DNA from: Leuconostoc kimchii IMSNU 11154
Lineage (GTDB): Bacteria; Bacillota; Bacilli; Lactobacillales; Lactobacillaceae
Assembly: GCF_000092505.1 (NCBI RefSeq)
Contig: NC_014136.1
Location: 1,448,501-1,512,500, forward strand
Direction of reading: 5' to 3'
DNA length: 64,000 nt
The notes beneath the pieces were generated by a model, which was not told where the DNA came from, made no database searches, and saw only the letters and a program-made list of their open reading frames with translations. The first letter of the stretch is position 1. The number at the start of each line of letters is the position of its first letter. The position numbers were made by a program, and so were the translations under genes. Below are positions 52,680 to 61,955 of this stretch, piece by piece.

Positions 52680-54197
52680 TTAACCTAAGAAGTGGCGGAG
52701 TTGCGCCATACGGTTGATGAGTGCTGTCGTAGCGATTGGTGCGCCTTCCTTAATTTGTACGACCTGTAGAGCAATTGCAGCGTGCTGTTGTTGCTCACGT
52801 GTTTTAGGACCAATTTCAAGGTCAAAGATATTTTTCAAAGTCATAATATCTTCTTCAACATCTGCCCAAGCAGGACTTTGAGTTTTCAAAATTTGTAAAG
52901 CATCTAAATTAACATAGGCTGCAAGTTCACGAAAATCTTGTTTCATACTAGGATAGTTACGAACAAAGACAGATAGATGATCTGCGTTCAAATGAGCTAA
53001 AGCACGACCAAACCCAATAAATTCTGGTGGGACACCGATGGAATAGAATGATCCTGTAAAATTAATTGCTCGTGGTAATTCAATACCGTCAACGGAACGT
53101 GAATAACCGAGTACACCAACGTGTTGACGACGATCACGACGCTTTGGGAAAGCTTTGAAAATAGGTTGCATGTCAGGGACAAGTTGATCAAGTGTATGCG
53201 CATAAAATTCAGCGGACTCTTCGGCAACTTCGGCAAGAATTTTTTGATCATCACGTGAAATTTTTAGTGGTGTTGCCACAGGGAGCTTTTCTTTTAGTTC
53301 AGCAATAGCTTGTTGAACTTCTTCCAAGGGGAAGTCATACCGAAAAGCCGATTGTACAGTAGCCGTGCGTACACCAGGAAATTCTGTTAAATAGCGATCA
53401 ATACGACGTGGTGATAAGCCACCACGGAAGATAGCAGAGCCCGTACCTGAAATGGGATAAATATCAATATTTTCTTCTTGTGCAAATTCGTGTAGTCTTG
53501 CTATGGCAAGTTTATTACCTGTAATTGAACTCATGAAGCCAGCTGTTAATGCGGAGTCTGATCCAGCCAAGAACACACGAAGGTATTTTGGACGGAAACC
53601 AAAATGTTCTTCATGTAACTTTAAATATTCTTTCAAAATTTCCGGTGCATGTAATTGTGTATTAAAGTCCTCAAATAGAGGAATCATTTCAATATAAGGT
53701 GTATTGCGATCATTCTTTGTAAATTCGACTGATTTAAAATTAGCCAACTTCTCAAAGAGCACTTGCATTTCAATGAGTTGATCCGCACGTTGTGCCATGG
53801 GGAGTATCGTTTCAAATAAAGGTCGTTGGTCAAATCCTAAATCATGTGCAAAGTCTTCAGAACTTAAAATGGCCGTCATGGCCTGCATCAAGTTGTAGCC
53901 CTTTTCTTCCCATATATTTGGAAAACGAAAAGTCAAAAACTTATCACGACCAATTTGGTCTTTTTTAAAATAATCATATTCTGTGCTAAATAGGCGATCA
54001 ATAACAGCGGCATCGGCATGTTTACCTTCCCAGTCCCACATGTATTCATCGACGTTTAATTCGCTGAAATTTTCAAATGCTTCGTTCATTTCACGATAAG
54101 CACTAATGAATGGTTGTTGTGAGGCATCCCAAAATGGTGCGTTGGCGTTGTCGGGGTGTTGTGTACCCATAATAGTAGGGATTTTTCGTTGTGTCAT
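52680..54197 (-). CDS. ppcA: archaeal-type phosphoenolpyruvate carboxylase
   Basis: 505 residues, half the size of the bacterial Ppc. IPTIMGTQHPDNANAP at the N-terminus, SGTGSAIFRGGLSP, and a GYSRSVDGIELPRAINFTGSFYSIGVPPEFIGFGRAL block are characteristic of the PpcA family. Makes oxaloacetate from PEP and bicarbonate for aspartate and malate supply. Rare in bacteria but known in Leuconostoc and Oenococcus. GAAGGAG before ATG. Confidence 0.93.
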   Translation of the reverse strand: MTQRKIPTIMGTQHPDNANAPFWDASQQPFISAYREMNEAFENFSELNVDEYMWDWEGKHADAAVIDRLFSTEYDYFKKDQIGRDKFLTFRFPNIWEEKGYNLMQAMTAILSSEDFAHDLGFDQRPLFETILPMAQRADQLIEMQVLFEKLANFKSVEFTKNDRNTPYIEMIPLFEDFNTQLHAPEILKEYLKLHEEHFGFRPKYLRVFLAGSDSALTAGFMSSITGNKLAIARLHEFAQEENIDIYPISGTGSAIFRGGLSPRRIDRYLTEFPGVRTATVQSAFRYDFPLEEVQQAIAELKEKLPVATPLKISRDDQKILAEVAEESAEFYAHTLDQLVPDMQPIFKAFPKRRDRRQHVGVLGYSRSVDGIELPRAINFTGSFYSIGVPPEFIGFGRALAHLNADHLSVFVRNYPSMKQDFRELAAYVNLDALQILKTQSPAWADVEEDIMTLKNIFDLEIGPKTREQQQHAAIALQVVQIKEGAPIATTALINRMAQLRHFLG

Positions 54198-54357
54198 GAT
54201 GGCTCCTTCATCTTATACTTATACCATTCTAGCATATAGATAGCTAATTAAAAATAAGTTCGTCAGCTTTTTTTATGATAAAAGGAGGAAAGGTAGATTA
54301 ATTGTTCGGAAAATGATAGTTTGGTTTGATCGAATATTATGACATACTAATGATTAA

Positions 54358-54386
54358 AACAAAAAAACGCCGTCAGGCGTTTTTTG
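54358..54386 (-). terminator. terminator after rnjA
   Basis: Minus strand ACGCC-TGAC-GGCGT followed by seven T. Confidence 0.85.
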
Positions 54387-56069
54387 TTAAATCATAATCA
54401 ACATTGGCAAAACCATTGGTTTGCGCGCAGTCTCTTTATATAAGAATCTGGAAAGATCATCAATAACAGCTTGTCGTATATCTGCTTCACTAACATTAGC
54501 ATTATTCATCACACGACGCATCGTGCCAAATATAATACGGCGACCTTCATTAATTAAGTCACCAGATTCACGCATATATACAAAACCGCGTGATAGAATA
54601 TCTGGTCCAGATAGGATTTCTTTTTTCTTTAAATCAATTGTTGCTGTGACAACGACTAAGCCATCTTGTGATAACTTTTGTCGATCGTGTAGTACGACAG
54701 AACCAATGTCTCCAATTCCAGAACCGTCAATGTAAGTGTCTTCACCAGGGAAGTGACCAGCAACACGTGCACTTTCACCGTCTAATGCCAAAACATCGCC
54801 ATTTTCTAGAATGAATGTATGGTCTTTTGGAATTTCTAACTCATGTGCCAAGGAAGCATGGACTTTTAACATGCGATACTCACCATGGACAGGCATGAAG
54901 TATTTTGGCTTCATTAAAGCAATCATGAGCTTTTCTTCTTCTTGTCCACCATGACCAGAAGTATGGATGTTATTCACTTTACCGTAAATAACATTAGCAC
55001 CACCTTCTTCAAGTTTATTAATCACTTGATTGACCGAAGCTGTGTTACCCGGAATTGGTGAAGAAGAGAAAATAACATTATCCTTAGGCTTCAAGCGAAT
55101 TTGCTTATGTGTACCTTCAGCAATACGTGCTAAGGCAGCCATTGGTTCGCCCTGAGAACCAGTTGATAAAATTAAGAGTTCATCGTCTGGAATATGTTTA
55201 ATTTCAGATTGTTCTACGAGCATGTTGTCCGGAATGTTTAAGTAGCCTAGAGCACGCCCATTGGTTACAGCTGATTCCATTGAACGACCAAATACAGCGA
55301 TTTTCCGTCCATGGGCTATAGCAGCATCGGTCGCCATGCGCACACGGTTCATATTAGATGCGAATGTCGCAAAAATGATACGTCCGTGTTCGATTTTATC
55401 AAAAATACGATTAACAGACTTAGCAACCCAAGCTTCTGATTTGGTCCATTCTGGACGCTCAGCATTAGTTGAATCACTCATCATGAGTAAGACACCATTT
55501 TCACCAATACGAGCCATAGACCAAAGGTTTGGTGGCTGCTTTGTTGTTGGTGTCAGGTCAAACTTAAAGTCACCAGTTTCAACAATTGTACCAACTGGTG
55601 TATGAACAGCAACGCCGAATACATCAGGAATTGAATGTGTTGTTCGGAAAAATTCAACACTTAATTGGTCGAATTCTAATATTGAACCATCTGTAATTTC
55701 ATGGAGTTCAACACGATTAAGCATTTGCTTTTCTTCAAGTTTGTTCTTGATTAAAGCCATAGCTAATGGGCCAGCATAGACCGGCACATTAACAGATTGT
55801 AAAAAGTAGGAAATAGCACCGATATGGTCTTCGTGTCCGTGGGTAATAACCAGTGCTTTAACGCGATCGATGTTGTCAACTAAGTAAGTATAGTCGGGAA
55901 TCACATAATCAATACCAAGTAAGTCGTCTTCTGGGAACTTAATACCCGCGTCGACCACAATAATTTCGTTTTGATATTCGATACCATATGTATTCTTACC
56001 GATCTCGCCTAATCCACCTAGCGCGTATACCGCGACTTCATTAGGTTTGATATCTACAGAATATGCCAT
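54387..56069 (-). CDS. rnjA: ribonuclease J
   Basis: 560 residues of the metallo-beta-lactamase/beta-CASP family. HGHEDHIGAI, GDFKFDL, SDSTNAERP and the C-terminal VHGEYRML carry the zinc and catalytic residues. 5'-3' exo- and endonuclease of mRNA decay and rRNA maturation. Starts 2 bases after rpoY. Confidence 0.95.
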   Translation of the reverse strand: MAYSVDIKPNEVAVYALGGLGEIGKNTYGIEYQNEIIVVDAGIKFPEDDLLGIDYVIPDYTYLVDNIDRVKALVITHGHEDHIGAISYFLQSVNVPVYAGPLAMALIKNKLEEKQMLNRVELHEITDGSILEFDQLSVEFFRTTHSIPDVFGVAVHTPVGTIVETGDFKFDLTPTTKQPPNLWSMARIGENGVLLMMSDSTNAERPEWTKSEAWVAKSVNRIFDKIEHGRIIFATFASNMNRVRMATDAAIAHGRKIAVFGRSMESAVTNGRALGYLNIPDNMLVEQSEIKHIPDDELLILSTGSQGEPMAALARIAEGTHKQIRLKPKDNVIFSSSPIPGNTASVNQVINKLEEGGANVIYGKVNNIHTSGHGGQEEEKLMIALMKPKYFMPVHGEYRMLKVHASLAHELEIPKDHTFILENGDVLALDGESARVAGHFPGEDTYIDGSGIGDIGSVVLHDRQKLSQDGLVVVTATIDLKKKEILSGPDILSRGFVYMRESGDLINEGRRIIFGTMRRVMNNANVSEADIRQAVIDDLSRFLYKETARKPMVLPMLIMI

Positions 56070-56071
56070 AG

Positions 56072-56284
56072 CTAGAATGTCGTGATTTCGAAGGCAGGGT
56101 TGGCTTTTTCATAAGTTAGCGCCTTGTCTGATAATTCTTCGATAGCTTCCACATTGTAAGTTGTGTTCTCTTCAATAATTTCCCGTGCTTGTGGCAAGCT
56201 GTCTGCCGTCAAATAAAGTGAAACTGTCGTCTCACGTTTGGGGTTGCGTTCCGGATGTTCTTGATAATAAACTTTGTAAATCAT
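56072..56284 (-). CDS. rpoY: RNA polymerase epsilon subunit (DUF1447)
   Basis: 70 residues, MIYKVYYQEHPERNPKRETT onwards, the conserved small subunit found beside rnjA in Firmicutes. ATG 56284 follows GGAGG; a TTG four codons upstream overlaps the ribosome site and is rejected. Confidence 0.9.
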   Translation of the reverse strand: MIYKVYYQEHPERNPKRETTVSLYLTADSLPQAREIIEENTTYNVEAIEELSDKALTYEKANPAFEITTF

Positions 56285-56437
56285 AAATGCCTCCAATAAT
56301 AGTAGTTAATTTTAATTTGTCACGAACGAAAACCTATATAATAGTGTACCACATAGCGCATACAAACGGGGAATTTGTCTAACTATTGCTTGATTATTGT
56401 GCGCAATATTGTTAAATTTATAGAAAGGAATAAATTT

Positions 56438-57001
56438 ATGACAGTTCAATCAATTGCAGTGTTCATGGGAGCACAATTTGGAAATGATCCAAAATATACT
56501 GAAATTGCGAAACAGCTTGGTCAAACGATCGCGCAGCGGAAACTCACTCTGGTTTATGGTGGTGGTAGAGACGGGCTAATGGGGGCTACAGCATTAAGTG
56601 TTATGGCTAATGGGGGAGAAGTTTTGGGCATTACGCCTGATAATCTTGCTGAGGATGCTATTTCGCCAGATCAGGTCACCAAGCTAATTGAAGTTGAAAA
56701 TATGTCGGAACGTAAAGATTTGATGATGTTTTATGCGGATGCTTTTATTGTATTACCAGGCGGTTTTGGCACTTTAGAAGAGTTAGCACAGGTTTTGAGT
56801 TGGGCAAAGATTGGTCTACACGACAAACCGCTAACTTTGTTAAATGTTAATGGTTTTTATGATAATTTATGGGTGTGGTTAAAAGAAATGGAAACGAGTG
56901 GTTTTGTTGGCTCACATGACTTAGAACACGTACAATTGTTTAATGATATTACTGATACTTTGGACTATCTTGACAATTTTAACACCTCATCAGCAAAGTA
57001 G
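56438..57001 (+). CDS. LOG-family protein (nucleotide phosphoribohydrolase)
   Basis: 187 residues. VYGGGRDGLMGATA, MSERKDLM and the catalytic PGGFGTLEEL are intact; the family cleaves nucleotide 5'-monophosphates to base and ribose-5-P. ATG 56438 follows AAAGGA; the frame from 56375 would add 21 unlikely residues. Confidence 0.9.
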   Translation: MTVQSIAVFMGAQFGNDPKYTEIAKQLGQTIAQRKLTLVYGGGRDGLMGATALSVMANGGEVLGITPDNLAEDAISPDQVTKLIEVENMSERKDLMMFYADAFIVLPGGFGTLEELAQVLSWAKIGLHDKPLTLLNVNGFYDNLWVWLKEMETSGFVGSHDLEHVQLFNDITDTLDYLDNFNTSSAK

Positions 57002-57014
57002 CATGGGAGGCTAA

Positions 57015-57479
57015 ATGGCACACGATGATTTGCTAACAGAATTTATTGATATATATATGTCATCGCTTAAAAACTTAGAAAAGCTTATTTCACAGCCGAC
57101 CAGTGAATTTGGCATATCTTTTGAACAATGGCTCATTATGTCTGCTGTTGCAAAAAATACAAGCGAGAAACCGTTAACCATGACAGAAATTGCAGCGACA
57201 CGTGGGGTTACAAAAGGCGCCGTTGCCCGTCAGCTTAAACCATTATTTGAACGTGAATACTTACAGCAAATACATGATACCGCTGATCGACGCCGTGTTT
57301 TATTAGTATTGACTCAGACAGGGCAGGAGGTTGAATCAATGATTACATTGCGAGTCAATCAGCGTTTTAATGGTTGGCTTGAGATTTACGGTCACGACGA
57401 AGGGCTAGACTTATTGAATACTTTTCAGCGCTTAGATGATTTAATTGTAAAGCCTGAATTAAAAAAGAAAAAGCATTGA
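57015..57479 (+). CDS. MarR-family regulator
   Basis: 154 residues. The winged helix is about 55-120 (MTEIAATRGVTKGAVARQLKPLFEREYLQQIHDTADRRRVLLVLT). GGGAGG precedes ATG. Likely cotranscribed with the LOG gene 13 bases upstream. Ligand unknown; no cysteine near the N-terminus. Confidence 0.9.
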   Translation: MAHDDLLTEFIDIYMSSLKNLEKLISQPTSEFGISFEQWLIMSAVAKNTSEKPLTMTEIAATRGVTKGAVARQLKPLFEREYLQQIHDTADRRRVLLVLTQTGQEVESMITLRVNQRFNGWLEIYGHDEGLDLLNTFQRLDDLIVKPELKKKKH

Positions 57480-57569
57480 AAGATTAACATATTTGTGGTA
57501 AAATTTTAATTTGTTTGAATACTGCAATATAAGCAGTTTTCTGGTATAATAAACTATATTATTAATAAA

Positions 57570-57583
57570 AGAGGGTATTTATC
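57570..57583 (+). promoter_or_regulatory. efp ribosome-binding region
   Basis: GAGGG (57571-57575) lies 8 bases before the efp ATG. The -10 is an extended TGGTATAAT near 57542-57550; the -35 is weak. Confidence 0.5.
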
Positions 57584-58144
57584 ATGGCTATTGGCATGAA
57601 TGATTTAAAAAATGGATTGACAATTGAGTACTCAAACTCAATTTGGCGTGTTTTGGACTTCCAACATGTTAAGCCTGGAAAAGGTGGTGCCTTTGTCCGA
57701 TCAAAGTTGAAGAACTTGCGCACAGGAGCTGTTAACGAAGTAACATTCCGACCTGGTGATAAGTTTGAACAAGCTGATATTACAACACGTCCTATGTCTT
57801 ATCTATTTGCTGAAAATGATGGCCGTGTATTTATGGATGTTGAGTCATATGAGCAAATTAACTTGCCTGATGATAAGATTGAAAATGCCTTGAAGTTTTT
57901 GCTTGAAGGCATGGAAGTTAAAATCACAATGTATGGTAATGAAATTTTAGGTGCTGAATTACCATCAACAGTCTCTCTAAAGGTGACAGAAACTCAACCT
58001 GGTATTAAAGGTGCCACAGCTACTGGTTCAGGTAAACCAGCAACTGTTGAAACAGGGGCCACAATTACTGTACCAGACTTCATTAATGAAGGTGAAACGA
58101 TCATTGTGAACACAGAAGACGGTTCATATAAGGGCCGTGCTTAA
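57584..58144 (+). CDS. efp: translation elongation factor P
   Basis: 186 residues with the full three-domain layout. The loop residue position is in [10 protein letters not shown] (K32-K35 region), and the C-terminal [24 protein letters not shown] is typical. Relieves ribosome stalling at polyproline. Single gene with own promoter. Confidence 0.95.
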   Translation: MAIGMNDLKNGLTIEYSNSIWRVLDFQHVKPGKGGAFVRSKLKNLRTGAVNEVTFRPGDKFEQADITTRPMSYLFAENDGRVFMDVESYEQINLPDDKIENALKFLLEGMEVKITMYGNEILGAELPSTVSLKVTETQPGIKGATATGSGKPATVETGATITVPDFINEGETIIVNTEDGSYKGRA

Positions 58145-58238
58145 TTACTAAGTGTAAACCAATACAAACTGAACACGCTGGTAGGATAACTTAAGTCAAT
58201 CGTTTTGATGTCGTAAGAAGTACACGTGCTTAGATCGT

Positions 58239-58283
58239 AGGGAACACACGTCAAAAAGTTCCCTAGTGGGACTTTTTATTTTA
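58239..58283 (+). terminator. terminator with competing hairpin between efp and Asp23
   Basis: AAAAAG-TTCCC-TAGT-GGGA-CTTTTT (58253-58277) is terminator-like. The arm AGTTCCC can instead pair with AGGGAAC at 58239-58245, giving a mutually exclusive hairpin. May be an attenuator or a simple terminator. Confidence 0.5.
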
Positions 58284-58306
58284 AAAATTATTTCAAGGAT
58301 AGAATA

Positions 58307-58765
58307 ATGGCCAGAGAAATTAAGCGTAGCAAACAAACAACAAAAAATATTATTTTGGCAACTGACAGTTCAGCTGTTGGCACAACACAAGTAACGCCAG
58401 AAGTTATCGAAGTGATTGCACAGATTGCAACACAAGAGGTACATGGGGTCTACTCGATGCGTGGCAAGTTATCAGATCGCTTCACCGATGCTTTTGGTTC
58501 CAATGCACGTGGAAAAGGTGTTGAACTAACACAAACCGAAGATGGGTTGGTTATTGAAGCATACGTCTTTTTGCAATATGGTGTCACTGTGCCGCGAGTT
58601 GCGCTTGAGATTCAAAAAGCCATCCAGTCACAAATTGCATCTATGACGGATCTACATGTTTCACAAGTTAACGTACACATTAGTGGGATTGTACCAGAAA
58701 AAGTGGCAAACAAAATTGATCCTGATAATTTGTTTGGTGAAGATGCAACAGAGGTGGCCAATTAA
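58307..58765 (+). CDS. Asp23/Gls24-family envelope stress protein
   Basis: 152 residues. TPEVIEVIAQIATQEVHGVYSM, GKGVELTQTEDGLVIEAYVFLQYGVTVPRVALEIQKAI is the Asp23 core. Cell-envelope stress related. Stop overlaps the nusB start by one base (TAATG), the standard neighbour arrangement in Firmicutes. Confidence 0.9.
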   Translation: MAREIKRSKQTTKNIILATDSSAVGTTQVTPEVIEVIAQIATQEVHGVYSMRGKLSDRFTDAFGSNARGKGVELTQTEDGLVIEAYVFLQYGVTVPRVALEIQKAIQSQIASMTDLHVSQVNVHISGIVPEKVANKIDPDNLFGEDATEVAN

Positions 58766-59181
58766 TGGCGAATTTAACACGACATGAGTCGCGCCAAGCA
58801 GCCTTTCAAGTGCTGTTTGCATTAGAGAAAGATCCACAAAGTAATAATATTGATAAGTTATATGATATCGTTTTAGCAGGTAAAGATTATGACGATTATT
58901 TGCCGAGGCTTGTTAATGGTATCCTAGGAACTAAAACTGAATTGGATGAGCAAATTGCGGCTCATTTAGCAGATGGCTGGGCCATTAATCGTCTCAATAA
59001 GGCTGACCTAATCATTTTACGTTTAGCAGTCTATGAACTATTAAATAATTTGGTGCCTTATAAAGTAGCCATTGATGAAGCGCTGATTTTAACCAAAACA
59101 TTTTCGGATGAAGACAGTCGTAAGTTTGTCAACGGTGTATTGAAAAACTTTGCACCATCAGTTGTACCAAAAGCCGAGTAA
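58765..59181 (+). CDS. nusB: transcription antitermination factor NusB
   Basis: 138 residues, all-helical. RHESRQAAFQVLFALE, INRLNKADLIILRLAVYELL and VAIDEALILTKTFSDEDSRKFVNGVLKNF are the NusB signatures; part of the rRNA antitermination complex with NusE/S10. Its last codons form part of the terminator at 59174-59211. Confidence 0.95.
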   Translation: MANLTRHESRQAAFQVLFALEKDPQSNNIDKLYDIVLAGKDYDDYLPRLVNGILGTKTELDEQIAAHLADGWAINRLNKADLIILRLAVYELLNNLVPYKVAIDEALILTKTFSDEDSRKFVNGVLKNFAPSVVPKAE

Positions 59182-59211
59182 GCATTGAAAAATAGCTTGT
59201 CGGTTTTTTTT
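59174..59211 (+). terminator. terminator after nusB
   Basis: CCGA..AAGC pairs with GCTT.TCGG, followed by eight T. The left arm overlaps the nusB stop region. Confidence 0.6.
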
Positions 59212-59267
59212 CTTCATTGGCAATGCAATGGTTAATAGCATTTTGAAACTCAGAATAAAGGAGAAGT

Positions 59268-59321
59268 GTGAGTTTGGTCTTACGTGAAGCATATGATACG
59301 TATCCTTACTCGCCGAATTGA
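59268..59321 (+). CDS. 17-residue leader ORF before tatD
   Basis: GTG start, MSLVLREAYDTYPYSPN, preceded by AAAGGAG (59257-59263). Its TGA lies 6 bases before the tatD ATG, which has no ribosome site of its own. Possible translational coupling or regulatory leader peptide; could be chance. Confidence 0.4.
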   Translation: MSLVLREAYDTYPYSPN

Positions 59322-59327
59322 TTAGTT

Positions 59328-60125
59328 ATGGCAATTTATGATTTAACAAAGACACCAGCAGATAGTTATGATACACATACGCATCTCAATGATGATAAAT
59401 TATTTCACGATGTTCCTGCATATATTGGTCGGGCAAATGAATTTCGTGTGATGGAAATGAATATTGTTGGTTATGATGCCATAGGGAACCAACGTGCCTT
59501 AGAAATTGCTCAAGCACATGATAATATTTATGCAGTGCTTGGTTTTCAGCCGGAAGACACAGGTAGTTTTGATGCCTCAGCTGCAGGACAACTTGAAGCG
59601 CAGATACAACAAGATAAAGTTGTTGGTGTTGGTGAAACTGGTTTGGATTACTACTGGGAAACAACGGCACATGATGTACAAAAAAAGGCGTTTAAAGCAC
59701 ACCTAGCATTGGCAAAAAAATACCAATTACCAGTGATTATTCATAATCGTGATGCATTTGAAGATGTTTATACAATGTTGAAAGAAAGCGGTGTCACCAA
59801 GGGTGTCATGCACAGCTTTTCAGGTACACCAGAACAAGCATTAGCATTTGTTGATTTGGGAATGCATATTTCATTTAGTGGTGTTGTGACTTTTAAAAAA
59901 GCAGAAAATGTTCGTGAAGCGGCAAAAGTAGTGCCATTAGATCGCATACTTGTTGAGACGGATGCGCCTTATTTAGCACCAACGCCTTTTAGAGGTAAAG
60001 ACAACGAACCAGCTTTTGTGAAGTATGTGATTGATTCGTTAGCAGAAACACTTGATTTGACGGCAAAAGAGCTTGCAGATATCACGCGCAAGAATGCACA
60101 TCAGCTTTTTTTAAACTATGATTAA
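59328..60125 (+). CDS. tatD: TatD-family metal-dependent DNase
   Basis: 265 residues. DTHTHLNDDKLF, GETGLDYYW, IIHNRDAFEDV and VETDAPYLAP carry the metal ligands. 3'-5' exonuclease or deoxyribonuclease, linked with the rnmV-rsmA genes in many Firmicutes. Here the rest of the usual cluster (metG) is absent. Overlaps rnmV by 8 bases. Confidence 0.93.
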   Translation: MAIYDLTKTPADSYDTHTHLNDDKLFHDVPAYIGRANEFRVMEMNIVGYDAIGNQRALEIAQAHDNIYAVLGFQPEDTGSFDASAAGQLEAQIQQDKVVGVGETGLDYYWETTAHDVQKKAFKAHLALAKKYQLPVIIHNRDAFEDVYTMLKESGVTKGVMHSFSGTPEQALAFVDLGMHISFSGVVTFKKAENVREAAKVVPLDRILVETDAPYLAPTPFRGKDNEPAFVKYVIDSLAETLDLTAKELADITRKNAHQLFLNYD

Positions 60126-60678
60126 ACGATTATATATTAATGAAATGATTGTTGTTGAAGGACGGTCTGATACACAAAATTTAATGCGAGCTGTTGTTGC
60201 GGATACGATTGAAACAGGCGGTAGTGCGGTTAACACAGATGCTATTGTACGTGCCAAACAGGCAGCAGAGACACGTGGCATTATTATATTAACTGACCCG
60301 GATTTCAACGGACAACGTATTAGACAAATAATGACTGATGCAGTGCCAACAGCAAAGCAAGCATATATTACACAAGATGAAGCGCGTGCAGCCAAAGATA
60401 CGTCGCATAAATCATTGGGTGTTGAACATGCAACACCAGAAGCCTTGCAACTTGCTCTATCCCATGTGATGACGCCAAAGGTTGACATGATAACAGATGT
60501 TGATCAACAATTTTTGATGGCAAATGGCTTGTTGCGTGGTGAAAATGCACGTAAACATCGTGAAATAGTCGGTGAAGAGCTACATATTGGCTATAGTAAC
60601 GGGAAACAATTGCTCAAGCGTGTCCAACAGTTTGGTATCACTCAGGCACAAATTTTGGCAGTATTGAAAGGTAAATGA
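60118..60678 (+). CDS. rnmV: ribonuclease M5
   Basis: 186 residues. TOPRIM domain at the N-terminus (MIVVEGRSDTQNL, ILTDPDFNGQRIRQ). Matures 5S rRNA. Starts inside the end of tatD. Confidence 0.93.
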   Translation: MIKRLYINEMIVVEGRSDTQNLMRAVVADTIETGGSAVNTDAIVRAKQAAETRGIIILTDPDFNGQRIRQIMTDAVPTAKQAYITQDEARAAKDTSHKSLGVEHATPEALQLALSHVMTPKVDMITDVDQQFLMANGLLRGENARKHREIVGEELHIGYSNGKQLLKRVQQFGITQAQILAVLKGK

Positions 60679-60682
60679 TTGA

Positions 60683-61570
60683 ATGGCAGAAATAATTGAT
60701 ATTGCAGATCCGATGCGCACCCAAGCAATTTTGAATACATATGGTTTACATGCTAAGAAGAAATTCGGACAAAATTTTTTAACGGACTTGACTGTTTTAC
60801 ACGGTATTGTTGATATAGCTGGTATAACAGATCAAGATTATGTGATTGAAATCGGCCCTGGTATTGGCGCGTTGACTGAACAATTAGCTCGTGCGGCCAA
60901 AAAGGTTGTGGCTTTTGAAATTGACACACAAATGGTTGATGTTCTTAGTGAAACACTGCAGCCGTATGATAATGTTAAAGTGATTAACGGCGACATATTA
61001 GATATTAACCTACCTGAGGTGATTCGTGCTGAATTTGGTGAAGAAGCACATGTTAAGGTGGTTGCTAATCTACCTTACTACATTACAACGCCAATTTTAA
61101 TGCAACTTTTACGTACGAATATCGCATGGGACAATATCGTGGTAATGATGCAACGGGAGGTAGCAGAACGTTTGAACGCCGAAGTAGGGACTAAAGCTTA
61201 TGGCGTGCTAACTTTAATTATTCAATATTTTGCTCAGGCAGAGTTGGCCATAGAAGTTTCTGCTGCATCATTTAATCCTGCACCCAATGTTGATTCAGCG
61301 GTGGTTAAGTTAACCCCACTGTCACCAGAACTCGTGGTGGCGCAACCTGAGCGTTTATTTGGTGTTATTAAAGGCAGTTTTTCACATCGACGTAAAAGTT
61401 TATGGAATAATATGTTACAAACTTATGGTAAAGAGGCAGTGACTAAAGAGAAAATAACCAAGGCCTTGGACCAAGCCAATATTGCACCATCGATACGTGC
61501 GGAACGTTTAGATTTAAAACAATTAACTGCTCTTTACTTGGCTTTAAAATCTCAAGGTTTAACGCAATAA
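60683..61570 (+). CDS. rsmA: 16S rRNA dimethyladenosine transferase
   Basis: 295 residues. KKFGQNFLTD, VIEIGPGIGALTEQLA (SAM), VVANLPYYITTPI and NPAPNVDSAVVKL are the KsgA signatures; dimethylates two adenines near the 3' end of 16S rRNA. Four bases after rnmV. Confidence 0.95.
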   Translation: MAEIIDIADPMRTQAILNTYGLHAKKKFGQNFLTDLTVLHGIVDIAGITDQDYVIEIGPGIGALTEQLARAAKKVVAFEIDTQMVDVLSETLQPYDNVKVINGDILDINLPEVIRAEFGEEAHVKVVANLPYYITTPILMQLLRTNIAWDNIVVMMQREVAERLNAEVGTKAYGVLTLIIQYFAQAELAIEVSAASFNPAPNVDSAVVKLTPLSPELVVAQPERLFGVIKGSFSHRRKSLWNNMLQTYGKEAVTKEKITKALDQANIAPSIRAERLDLKQLTALYLALKSQGLTQ

Positions 61571-61612
61571 CCGTATATTTTATCATGATTCCGTCAGAAT
61601 ATACACCTTAAT

Positions 61613-61641
61613 TTGTGATTAATGCTTATTTATGTTATAAT
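61613..61641 (+). promoter_or_regulatory. veg promoter
   Basis: TTGTGA (61613-61618), 17-base spacer, TATAAT (61636-61641) with TGT just before it (extended -10). Strong promoter, as known for veg in Bacillus. Confidence 0.8.
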
Positions 61642-61672
61642 TAAATGAGTTTTTCACGAAAGGTGGTATAAA

Positions 61673-61906
61673 ATGCCAAGTAGTTTACAAGACATCAAGT
61701 TTAAGCTCGACGCCCATGTGGGTGAAGCAGTCACTGTGGTAGCACAAGCTGGCCGCAAAAAAATCACTGAGCGCACAGGCGTTCTGCGTTCTACTTTCCC
61801 CTCGTTATTCATTGTAGATTTGAATGAAGAGGCTAACTTTGAACGTGCATCGTACAGTTATACCGACATTTTAACAAACAATATTGATATTACTTTTGCT
61901 GATTAA
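61673..61906 (+). CDS. veg: Veg protein
   Basis: 77 residues, start MPSSLQDIKFKLDAHVGEAV, core KKITERTGVLRSTFPSLFIVDLN, the conserved Veg family. Linked to biofilm or spore functions in Bacillus; role in lactic acid bacteria unclear. Own strong promoter and own terminator. Confidence 0.92.
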   Translation: MPSSLQDIKFKLDAHVGEAVTVVAQAGRKKITERTGVLRSTFPSLFIVDLNEEANFERASYSYTDILTNNIDITFAD

Positions 61907-61911
61907 ATTAA

Positions 61912-61934
61912 TTGCCCTTGTTGGGCTTTTTTTG
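61912..61934 (+). terminator. terminator after veg
   Basis: GCCC-TTGTT-GGGC with flanking T-rich tail TTTTTTTG. Confidence 0.75.
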
Positions 61935-61955
61935 TAGTTATGAGATAATTGAGTG

